Source: Plectosphaerella cucumerina (taxonomy: Eukaryota > Ascomycota > Sordariomycetes > Glomerellales > Plectosphaerellaceae). Taken from it: a stretch of 64,000 bases of DNA. The position numbers were made by a program, and so were the translations under genes. Positions 12,043-21,807 of the stretch are shown in pieces (position 1 is the stretch's first letter; the number at the start of each line of letters is the position of its first letter). Under the pieces are notes generated by a model. The model searched no databases. It saw only the letters and a list, made by a program, of their open reading frames with translations, and was not told the origin of the DNA. Location of the stretch: assembly GCA_020746995.1 (NCBI GenBank), contig JAGPXD010000002.1, positions 1,488,001 through 1,552,000 of the forward strand, given 5' to 3'.

Positions 12043-15000
12043 GACGGTAGAAGCGGTTGCTGGTACACCAGAGAAGATAGTCCCAGTGACGGATCGGGAC
12101 AATCTTCAATGGCTTTGATCTGGTACGTGCTTGAGGGTGTTTGCTCGGACGGAAAGCAAGCCTCGTAGCTTGACGAGCAAACTATGAGAAGAGCAGACGG
12201 AAGGAGCAAGCAAAGACGCTCAAGACGGCCAGCCTCCTGAGGGTGGAGGATTAGGGGATTAGAATTACGGACCAAGCATTGGAGAGCTCGGCAAGCGAAT
12301 GATGCAGCCGGGAGAGGCGGAAGGAGACGCGAGGATGGATATATGCCGGAACGCAGCACGAAGGAAAAACAATGTCGATGATGCGGGAGATGTCCAAAGG
12401 AAGAATCCCTGGGAGCGGAATTGACGGGGCGAGGTGGAAAGCCCGTGGAGTATAGCGGACGGGAGAGTGCCGATAAAATCAAGACCGAGGAATGCGGAGA
12501 GATGGGCCGTTCCTTCCTGCAGGGCGGCGAGTGTGTCGTGTCGTGTAGACGGCCGTCTAAAGTGAATCAAGCCAAGCGGCAAGAGACGAGACGGACGGAA
12601 CCCGAGGTCGGAAAGGGGTCCACGGGAGGTGATTCAAGGCAAGACAGGAACGGACGCCACGTCGTCGAAGTCCTGCTCAGAGACAAAAACCAAGCGAGGC
12701 CAGGGCAGAAAGGCGACGGTGAGACAAGAGGGACCCGCGGGAGTGGGCGTGGCCGCGATGTGATGCAATGCGATGCAATGTCGTACGTGCGGGCGGACGG
12801 GAGGCGGGACTCGGACTCGGGACGGGCGGAGGGTCGGACGGGAGAAGAAACAAGAGACGGAGCGGGCTGGCGGGCTGCTGGCTGGCTGCTGCTGGAAGCT
12901 ATGTTGATGGATATTCGACTCGACTCGACTCTGCGGCTCGACCCAAGGAAAAGGGAAGAAGAAGAATGCCACCCAACGACGAAGGAAGGGGAGGAGGAGG
13001 AAAAGGGAGGGGAGAGAGGGGGGCGAGGGGGTGAAGCTCGACGGGAGGTTGGAGGTGGAGGAGGAAAGGAAGAAGAGGAGGCGGACGTGATGGTTCGAGG
13101 ACCGGGGCCCAGACTGGATGAAGAGGGTGAGGATCCCGCGGGGAAGGCACGTCCCATCGCCACTGCCCTGGCCTGTCGACTCCCGTCGTTGGAGAGCCCA
13201 GCACCACGACCTGTGCTGGACAGTGAGCAGCACGCTGGAGCGCGCGCTTTCGGTGGGGGCGCCGGGCGAACCGCTGAAATGGGCGGTCCCCGGGGGCCCC
13301 GAAGAGGAAGTTCAGTGGGCGCACAGGGCACTTGGGGGCCTCGACGGCCCCTGCCCGTGCATGCGCCATCAAGTCAAGTAACCCCACCGCTAAGATTCGC
13401 GGCAAGGGTACTTGTTCCCCCCCTCCTTGAACCTTCCCTCCCGCCCCTCGGCCGTCGCCTTTCATCCCGTCCCGTCGTGTTCCTCATCCTCCCTCCGAGT
13501 CGAGAGGAAGAGATGCATGCGCGTCGCCCTTTCGAGCGTCCGCCCAGCTTTTCCGATCGACAACCCCTTGTGCACCACTCACTGAAGCGAAGTTGGGGGA
13601 CAAGCCCCCGGCAACACAATCAGCTACGAGTATCGCTCCTGCGACCTGATCCCGGAGCTGGCTCGCCCGCCTGGCCAATGACGGCTCCAACTCTATCACC
13701 ACCAACACCCAAGGGTCCGAGCCTGGCCTGGCGCGTCGACAGCATGCACGACAGACTTGTCGAAAGAGATGGGGGAGCTCGGGCCAGGTACACGAAGGGA
13801 TCCTCCCAAGCCTCCTCGAAGCTCTCGAACCTGGCCCCTGGCTCTTGGCCAAAAGACGCTGCTTCAGTGCTTGTGCTTCTCGCCAGCCCCCCGTCGCCTC
13901 GCTGGCCCTCGGAGTCCGAGACCTTCTGACACCCACCCGTCATCCCATCTTGATGCTCTGGAATTCCTCCCCTGGGCCCCTGGGGCCGATCGCAAGTCCC
14001 TCCCGAGTACCCACGCCTGTCCGCTTCGGGACGCTCGTCCCTTGGCCCACGGGATGGCAAAAGAAGCCCCCCTGTCCGAGGAGGCTTTTCAAAGGTCAGG
14101 GGCAATGATTGGGTGGCCTGACATTCCAGCCGAGCGAGAAACCTCGTCAGCTATCACTCTGACCAACGTCGAGACGTCACAATGGCTGCTTACGGTGCCG
14201 GTGCCGTTGGAGCATCGATGTGTCCATGACTGGCCCCTCCTTCATACGAGCACACTGCGGGCCTTTTTTCCTGCGCCGCCCTGGGTGGTCGGGTGCGCCG
14301 GCGTGTCGCGAGCACCGCACATCCATGCCGGCTGGATAAAAGGGCCCGGGAAAGCATTGGCAGAGGCCCCCTTGCCAGCACAGGGGTCAAGGTTGCCCAG
14401 ACAGCCTCCATCTCTCCCCACTTGGCGCTGGCCGTGGCTTTTTGCCGCCCGCGAGTCGAGAGACGAGATCGGTCCGGCTGGGCATTGCGGTGGGCAGCAG
14501 CAATCGACCAGGACAGCCCAGGTTGCCCATCTCCTAGCACCCCGGGCCAGCGTCGTATCAGCCCGAGCTGGAAGAACCAAGACCGAGCGGAACTGAGGAC
14601 GAGTCGCGATATTTGTGCGAGCACACACATCCAACAGCAACAAAGTGTCTCTGTTGCGGCATTGCACAAGTATGTGTTCACGGGAGGCGAGACGAGGCGA
14701 AGCGACTCGTCGACTGTCACCCGCATGTCTGGCTGTCCAGCCTGCACGTGGAATCGCTGCGGGCGCCAGGGGCAAAAGGGACAAGGAAAAAAGGGGTAAT
14801 CGGCCGCGAGGCCCGTGGCGTGCGCTAAAATCGTCAGCATCATCCAGCATGCACCGGTCTCAGCGCCACCATTTCGACGTTGGGGTTGGACAAACACTCT
14901 CCCTGGAACCGGGACTGGAACACGCTCAGCGCAGCCTCCATCGATGCACGGCAATAACAATAGACAAGGCAAGGGACAGAAAGGCAGTGCAGTGCAATTG

Positions 15001-15987
15001 TTGCTGCTTTCATTCTCGCCTCCCGTCTGCCGTCGCTGCCGTGAAGGCTGCTCTAGTCTAGGGGAAACAAGACAGATCCCAATTTGCGACCTCGGTCCAT
15101 TTGCCATGTTTCGTTCTGGTTCTGCAGAAACCTCCCGTGAGTACCGGAAACAAACCCGCACATCCATCATGCAGAGCGGCTCTAGTCTAGATATCTCAAA
15201 CGCCGGGCTTTTCGGCGCGCGCCTTGTAGAACGGCAGCCAGCAGCATGTCCCATCGGATGCATCTTCCCATTGCTTCTTCTAGGGTGACATTTCGCATCC
15301 CACAATCCCGCCGCATCGCAGATCGGCGCCGGTGGGTCGCTTTTTTAGCTTCAGCTGGAGCCAAGTTCCCCCGTCCGTCCGTCCATCCATCAGCCATCGT
15401 CACTTGCATCTCCCCCAGGTCAAGTTGTTAAGCTAACGAGCCTGCCAGCAGTTTCAGCCTCAAGCCGTCTCGGGTGCCAAGGTCTGGGTTTGCCGGGCTG
15501 CCGTCCGGTGAGCGGTTATCGTAGGCGGCAGGGCAGGGCAGGCCGGCAGGGCAGGACAAGGCCAGGGAGCAAGCAGCCCCAGGGCGGCCCAGAGCTGGCC
15601 AGAAGCCAGAAGCTCACCAGGGGAAAGTCCAGGGATCTCGTGGCTCGTGCACTACAGCACTGGCACCTTGCTATCGGGAAATGCTGGGAGATTGCGACGG
15701 CCGAGTGACGGCCCATGGTCCGAACATCTGGCGACCGTCTTTGTTCCTCCGAACCTCCGCCTTGAGAAATCCATCTGTGCGGGCGCCGCTCATCGACCGA
15801 CGGCCTGGTCATCAATCCCGGCACCACCTCCTGAACCCGAATCACCAGGTTTTCAGATTGCCAGATGACCGATTGCAAGCCGTGGCATGGAAGATGAAAT
15901 GGCAGGAGCACTCCCCGTGGCGGTGGGCGGTGAGGATGTGAGGGCAATTTCGTTTTCGCCAGGGTCTTATCAACCAACACCTTCAGC
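12043..15987. other. 3.9-kb intergenic region without recognisable gene
   Basis: This stretch separates two minus-strand genes. Several long open frames occur, but they are rich in Arg, Gly, Pro and Ser and resemble no family; they look like by-products of high GC. At 12950-13085 the plus strand is a long purine tract with many G-runs. It may be promoter or leader of the aspartyl protease gene, whose sense strand would be pyrimidine-rich there. Nothing else could be assigned. Confidence 0.45.
12950..13085 (+). repeat. Purine (GA/GGA) low-complexity tract
   Basis: The plus strand is almost all A and G, with repeated GGAGGA, GAAGAA and runs of four to six G. It lies 0.9-1.0 kb upstream of the aspartyl protease start. 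Such tracts can form triplex or G-quadruplex DNA; no function is shown here. Confidence 0.6.
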
Positions 15988-17028
15988 CTAACTTGGAGAG
16001 CCGCCTGCCACGACTGTCCCACGATGCGACTCGTACCACTGCCATGCCTTGCCGAGCACCAACCGGTCCTGGCTCGCCTCGTCTGCGCTGTCGAGCAGGT
16101 GCCGATGCACTTCTTGTAACCGCGCCTCATCTTCTGTCGATGCCGGTAGCAGGGCGCCGGCTGTGCGCAGGAACCACCAGACCGATTCGTTCCTCCACGT
16201 CAGGGCCTGGGCGAATCCCAGCGTTTCCCTGACGACCGCTGAGAGGGCATCATCAGCGCCCGCCAGGTCCCGAGTGGCTAGATGGCACAGGAACGACCAG
16301 CCGCATATGTCATCGTGATGCAAGAAGCACCACTTCTTGAAATCGTCCCAGACGAGCCGCCTCTCCTCAGGACTCATGGCCGGCATCGTGAGCTCTGCCA
16401 CGAAGCGAGCATGACACCAGGCGTAGTAATTCCTGGGATGGCGCTCCCCGGAGGTCATGACGATCCGGTGGTCTCTCCTGCCATCGATGGCCAAGCCTGC
16501 CGCGTCGTACCTCTGCAGCAGCCAGCGTCTGTGGCTCCAGAGCGTTGGCGACTTTGTGTGTCGATGCAGCCGACTCGTCAACAGACTGTCGACAAACACC
16601 CTCTCCCTGTCCAGCAGCGCCCCCGCAACATCATCCCGGGAGATTGCCGCCTGCCGGGCGACCAGAATGCGCTTCCTGGTGTTGGCGGCGGTGAGGTGCT
16701 CTGCGTCCATAAACAGCAGGACGGCCGTAGCCGCGAGGACCTCATCTCCCTCAGGTGTCCGCCCGGGGCATTGCAGGAGGTGCTTCTGGAGGATCTCCCG
16801 GGCCACGATAAAGGCTTGTAGCAGAACCAGCTTGGGAACGCCCACCTCGTTGCCGTCCCGGAGGTAAAATTGGCCTTCTCCCACAGGCTGGCCGCGACCT
16901 AGGATCTCGAGCTCCAGTAGCTCCGGGCCGACATGCGCCGTGAGGAGGAGGGAGATGGCGTGGTATGCCGGGCGGTGATCGGCCTGCTTCAGCGCGGCGA
17001 CGACCTTGGCGTCCAGAGCTCTGGACAT
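15988..17028 (-). CDS. Protein prenyltransferase alpha-subunit repeat protein (PTAR1/Ecm9-like)
   Basis: A single intron-less frame of 346 residues carries repeats typical of prenyltransferase alpha subunits, with Trp-X-X-Arg-type cores such as SPTLWSHRRWLL and HPRNYYAWCHAR, and a weaker one in CGWSFLCHLATR. The length and divergence from farnesyltransferase/GGTase-I alpha (Ram2-type) and Rab GGTase alpha (Bet4-type) suggest the PTAR1/Ecm9 group. In animals PTAR1 pairs with the Rab GGTase beta subunit to form GGTase-III, which adds a second lipid to the SNARE Ykt6 and modifies FBXL2. A similar role in SNARE lipidation is inferred from family membership. The start ATG at 17028 has no better alternative. 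The repeat class is solid; the subgroup is likely. Confidence 0.75.
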   Translation of the reverse strand: MSRALDAKVVAALKQADHRPAYHAISLLLTAHVGPELLELEILGRGQPVGEGQFYLRDGNEVGVPKLVLLQAFIVAREILQKHLLQCPGRTPEGDEVLAATAVLLFMDAEHLTAANTRKRILVARQAAISRDDVAGALLDRERVFVDSLLTSRLHRHTKSPTLWSHRRWLLQRYDAAGLAIDGRRDHRIVMTSGERHPRNYYAWCHARFVAELTMPAMSPEERRLVWDDFKKWCFLHHDDICGWSFLCHLATRDLAGADDALSAVVRETLGFAQALTWRNESVWWFLRTAGALLPASTEDEARLQEVHRHLLDSADEASQDRLVLGKAWQWYESHRGTVVAGGSPS

Positions 17029-17801
17029 GGCGAGATGGGGACGCCAGAGGAGGGGAGCTGCGCCGGTGCCGTTGTGCTGTGAATGTTGATCCGAAGAAAT
17101 GCATGGACGGGAATCTCGAGGCAGCTGCGTGCAGTGGTGGTGCTCGGCACATGGCGCACAGACACGGCGAACAGACCGACCGCCGTCAAGTCAGATGACT
17201 AAGCTGCAAGCTGTGACCTTCAACCAACTGGACCTCACCAACCACAACCTCACTCAGCTTGACACCGCCTCAAGGCTCAATGCCAAGCAGTCGATCTTTG
17301 CCGGTGCGGCGCAGCAGACGTCTTTTTACCCTTTTGGTCCAAAACCTGACAGAGGCGCATACTTCCGGTTGGAGAGGCATATTGACTGCCAAGAACGTCC
17401 CATTACCTCAAAAAGCATCGCCGTATTCCTCGCGACATGTCGTTACTGGAGCACATGGCAGCGCCCAGCTTCCCACGGCCTGCGGTCCATGATCCTTCGT
17501 GATTGCACTGCTTTTACGAATGACGCGGTCCGCTCCGATACGTCACCATTCAAAGCTTCTCAGGGGAACGGCTTGCGAGTTGCCCGGGACAAGAGCTTCC
17601 TTCGCTGTGTCACGGTCATGGATGATGTCTACGTAATGAAGTCTTGGTGATGCACAGCCTCTCCTCCTGGGAGCATTAAAGTTATAAGGAAAAGGTTTGG
17701 CCTCGCCAGGAAACATATCCAATACTCATCAAGACATACTAGCTTCTACCTTGCACAGAGAGACAACTCAAAACCTACACGCCCCCGCTTCAACAGTCAC
17801 C
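17029..17801. other. Divergent promoter region
   Basis: This region lies between the minus-strand PTAR1-like gene and the plus-strand amine oxidase gene, so it should contain both promoters. A TATAAG element is at 17683-17688. An open frame at 17099-17650 has no recognisable features and is probably spurious. Confidence 0.45.
17683..17688 (+). promoter_or_regulatory. TATA-like element of the amine oxidase gene
   Basis: TATAAG lies 119 bp upstream of the proposed ATG (17802), followed by a pyrimidine/adenine-rich leader. Distance and sequence fit a fungal core promoter. Confidence 0.4.
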
Positions 17802-19612
17802 ATGGTCAAATCTTTCGCGGGCTTCTTGTTCCTGCTCATGGCCCCTCGGTCACTCATGACTAGCATGTTCTTCGTCCGGGGAGACGAGAGCAGGCCATGG
17901 ACTCCCGAGGGCTACGACGATGACAAGTACCCTCCAACTCCACCGAGCGATGTTGACGTCGTCATCGTTGGCGGCGGTTTCTCGGGATTGACAGCCGCGT
18001 ACGACCTCCAGAAGGCTGGTCTTACCACCGTGGTGCTGGAGGCGAAACATCTCATCGGAGGCAAGTCTCGCTCGCAGAAGCGCGAGAAGGGTCTTGGCTA
18101 TCTCGAGATGGGAGCCACCTGGATCAATGAGTTCACACAGCCCAACGTCTATCAACTGACGCAGGAGTTTGGTCTCGAGGTGGTCGAGCAGTACACCGAT
18201 GGCCAGACTAGTACTGTTACCCCCGAGTTCTTTATTACCATATTAGGCTGTGTCAGGAGTCGCTGGAGTATGTCTCGCGAGTCGTTTGCCTTGCCACGTG
18301 GCTACTACGTGCTGCTACTGCAACGACTCCCAAGACAGACTCCTAGCGACTCCTAAGACGTCCGTAAAAGGAAATTACTGACTCCGCATATTATAGTCTT
18401 CCAAGACACGAACGGAACAGTCAGCTGGAATAATCAAGACGGCGGGGGATACAGTGTAAGTCCCGTGTCCCGGTTCACTCAACACCAGCGATGAAACTGA
18501 CCCGACTCAAGTTTGAGGAGTTTGGTCTCATACTGGCCATCGAGATAGGCGCCGCCCTTCTCAACAACACCATCTTTGACCAGTTCCCCGTGGAGAAGGA
18601 TGTTAGCTTTGCCGAGTTTATCGATCAGTTGGGCAAGTGGGAGAATCCGCATCTCCAGAACATCTGTCGTGGTCTCACTCAAGCCATCGTCGGTCGGGAG
18701 CCCGAGGATATCGGCGCGCACTACTTCCTCGATTACATCAAATCGGGCCAGGGTCTCACCGGGAGCCTCATGTCCGAGACTAGAGACGGCGCCCAGTATC
18801 AATGGCTCAAGAACGGTCAGTCCAATGAGAGACGTATATCCAGCTCGAACTGACACTCATCTTCTGATACAGGCACAACATCCATCGCAACAAGCCTGGC
18901 GGGTGCCATGACTCCCGGTAGCGTCCTCATCAATACCCCCGTCACAAGTATCACTCAGCACGAGGACGTCACTGTCGTTACGGCCGGGGAGGGCCAAACC
19001 TTCAAGGCCAAAAAGGTCGTCATCGCCATGACCCAGAACGTGTGGAAGAACGTCGTTTTCAAGCCGCCCCTGCCCTGCAGCAAGAGGACACTCGCCGCCA
19101 ACACTAAGCCCGGTATCTACGCCAAGGTGATCGTCACATACAACCAGCCTTGGTGGAGAACAGCCGGCTGGGTTGGCAAGCTGACGTCCTTCAAAGGACC
19201 GATTGGCTTCAGCTGGGAGATCTCTGAGGAGTCAATGTCCCTGTACGCCCTGGCCCTTTTCATTGCCGGTGATCATGCCGCCCGCTGGCACGCCCTCTCC
19301 GCACCTGAGAGACGCGAGGCCATCTTGGATCACCTTTCCGAGCTGGTCGGGGAGGATCTTGCCGACCAAGCCCGCGTCCCGCTCGAGTACGAGTATGTTG
19401 AGTGGACGAAGGAGGAGTACATCATGGGCGGGCCCACGAGCAGCATGGGCCCGGGCATGTTGCGCAAGTACGGCGCCGCACTGAGGGAGCCGTTCGGCAG
19501 CCTGCACTTTGCCGGCACCGAGACGGCTTACGACTGGAAGGGATATCTGGAGGGCGCTGTCACAGCGGGCCAGCGGGCGGCCAGGGAGATTGTTGCCGAA
19601 CTTGGTGCCTGA
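17802..19612 (+). CDS. Flavin-containing amine oxidase, possibly secreted
   Basis: Four exons encode a monoamine-oxidase-type flavoprotein. Exons 2-4 are 18397-18455, 18512-18815 and 18873-19612. Exon 1 ends either at 18210 (503 residues) or 18267 (522 residues); both keep phase. A hydrophobic N-terminus (about residues 4-25) suggests a signal peptide or anchor. The FAD-binding dinucleotide fold is clear in VVIVGGGFSGLTAAYDLQ (about 53-70) and ends with Glu80; the C-terminus has the FAD-contacting motif LHFAGTETAYDWKGYLEGA. The MAO-A/B cysteine that binds FAD covalently is absent (region MGGPTSSMGPGM), so FAD is likely non-covalent, as in MAO-N-type enzymes. It should oxidise a primary or secondary amine to aldehyde, ammonia and hydrogen peroxide; the substrate cannot be read from sequence. 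Confidence 0.88.
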
Positions 19613-20335
19613 GGCGGGTGTGAAATGGAAGAGCTGGTGGAGTGATTTTCGGACAGTGATCTAGGTTGATTATTGTCTGATCCTGTCGTGGCGTTTGATC
19701 ATGTCCTTGGTAGAATTCATTCTGGCTTGTTATCGTATGGCTTCGTCTCGAGCAACGCACATCATGCCAGTGATCTCAAGTTGATCTGTTGAGATATCAC
19801 ACGATGCATCCGGTGTCCTTCATAAAGACACAGCATCGACAGCGAGTATGTTTTCAATGCTGCTGCTTATCTGCTTGAAACCCGTGTTGTAGCTGTTTCC
19901 GGGGAATGATTATGGGCGAGCTGGAGTTCTTCAAGTTGTAGCTGTCTCTGAGAAACGGCGAAATGACATATGGTAGTTTGGAAAGAAATAACTGTCAGAA
20001 CCAATAATCAGAGGTTTATTCCGATATCATTGTGTTAATTTCGGCGTACGGATGATTCGGAGCTGAAATATCTTTCACCAGGGACCACGATTGTGTCGTG
20101 CCTTGAGTGTTTGTTCTTTCCGAGTCGTGTCTTGAAGAGCGCCGTATACCGCGACCTTTCGCTCTTAGTCATGTGGTGCGACGTAGCAGCCTGCCCGCCC
20201 CGGAACCTTCGCCAATGACCACACCCCACCACCACCGTTTCGCCGTCAAACGTCACCCGTGCAGAGGCGCTCAACTTTTGGGGATACTTTTCGGCAGGTC
20301 GAAATCCATACGGCACACCCCCGACGACCGCAAAT
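19613..20335. other. Intergenic spacer between amine oxidase and GET1
   Basis: No gene is seen. The sequence is AT-richer than its surroundings, as expected for the 3' flank of the amine oxidase gene and the promoter of GET1, both read on the plus strand. Confidence 0.4.
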
Positions 20336-21106
20336 ATGACGGCTCTGATTGTTACCATCTTTGCCCTGGAGCTCACCATCCGCGTGGTGGACACCATCGG
20401 CGCTGCGACCATCAACCAGCTCGTGAGTGCCGCCGTAGCATCCTTCCTCGTGACCCAGGCTAACTCTCTCCTCCTCTCCTAGCTATGGACTCTGCTGAGC
20501 TACCTGCCGACCGAGGCGTCTCGAGCCGCCGCTCAGAACCGCAAGGTTCAAGCCGATTTCCTCACGATCCGCAAGGAGCTGAACGCGACCAGCAGCCAGG
20601 ACGAGTTTGCGAAGTGGGCGAAGCTGCGCCGTAACCACGACAAGCTCCTCGAGCAGCTTGAAGCTGGCAGTACGTCCCCGCCCAGCAGCTTCTCCCTTTG
20701 CCCGTGGCCTCAGCTGACATGAAGTCCCACAGAGAAAACTTCCGAAGCCTCGCGCTCTAAGTTCGACAAATATGTCACCGGACTCCGAATGCTCGTCACC
20801 CGAGTGCCTCAATACGCGTTGCCTTTCTGGTACGGCAAGGAACCTATGTTCTGGCTGCCCTACGGCTGGTTCCCATTTTACGCTGAGTGGCTCCTCTCTT
20901 TCCCGAGGGCGCCCATCGGCAGCGTGAGCATCGTCTCCTGGCAGCTCGCATGCACGGGAGTCATCGCTCTCGTCAGCGAGCTGATAGGATCCATCGTGGG
21001 GCTCGTGGCTGCCTCCAAGCAGAAGCAGAAGCAGCCGGTCAAGGTGCCGGCTGCGGCGACGGAGAAGTCGGGCGCTACGGACGGGTCAAGCAAGAAGGAG
21101 CTGTAG
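20336..21106 (+). CDS. get1: GET1, receptor subunit for tail-anchored protein insertion (WRB/CAML-type)
   Basis: Three exons (20336-20422, 20483-20669, 20733-21106) give 215 residues; the introns start GTGAGT and GTACGT and keep phase. The protein begins with a luminal/transmembrane segment ([20 protein letters not shown]), then a charged coiled-coil (around 40-95, with [20 protein letters not shown]), then two more hydrophobic segments including [19 protein letters not shown] and the stretch after [11 protein letters not shown]. This is the classic Get1/WRB layout: with Get2 it forms the ER membrane receptor that accepts tail-anchored proteins from Get3 through the cytosolic coiled-coil. The C-terminus is Lys-rich and ends KKEL. 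Length fits the family. Start choice rests on homology of the first transmembrane segment. Confidence 0.93.
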
Positions 21107-21807
21107 ATTGATAGCCCGACCGCGTTGAATGTGGAATTAAGAAGAACATTTTCACGCATAATTGTTTGTGTCTCTTTGAAAATTGACGCAAAGTTCCTAA
21201 TGGCCGTAGCTGGAGCTTTGTAACACGACGGAGACGACCCTTGGCAGGGTTGGTTGCTTCTTCTAGGCGTCATATTGACTTCAATGTCCATTTAGCCTTT
21301 GCAGGCGGAACACTGAAGCTTCGAAAGCGCCATGTCACGATTGGGTGTAGCAGAGGGGATGCGATTCGCGGCGGCGTGTGGCTACGGAAGTCGCCAGGAG
21401 TAATGCCTGATCACTTCATAAATAATGAAGCTTGCTTCGGCACAAGTGCCAACGACGTCCGTCGAGAGCGTGTTGCGGTGGGAGAATTTCTCGAGTGAAA
21501 AATGGTTGTTGAAGAAAGGAAAAGAGTTGACGAGGCGCGAACTCGAGCAAAAATAGTCCTGCACCGCCCCTCATTTTCGGGCCGCGCCACACCTGGAGGC
21601 GGCTGATTCTGCAGCTGCACTGTGGGCTGGGCGACATGGCTGTGCCGGAACATCACGCTTTTCCGAGCCCGAGGACGCGAGACCCACTTTATCCCTGGAG
21701 GCAACGACATTCCCGCAGCGAACTTGGAAGCTGTGCCGCGACCTTGACGAAGCTTCATCTCCCACGACATCCCCTCCATCCACGAGCTCCCTGCCCCGCT
21801 CGTCAAG
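21107..21807. other. Intergenic spacer between GET1 and VPH1
   Basis: No gene is recognisable. The last 200 bases before 21808 are CT-rich and should be the VPH1 promoter and leader. Confidence 0.4.

Noticed and set aside
12421..13929. 502-codon plus-strand open frame
   Set aside because: Composed mainly of Arg, Gly, Glu, Pro and Ser from a purine tract, with no domain and overlapping long frames on the other strand; GC-bias artefact.
14190..15305. 371-codon minus-strand open frame
   Set aside because: No family resemblance, Arg/Pro/Ser/Cys-rich, overlaps other frames of similar length; no splice or promoter support.
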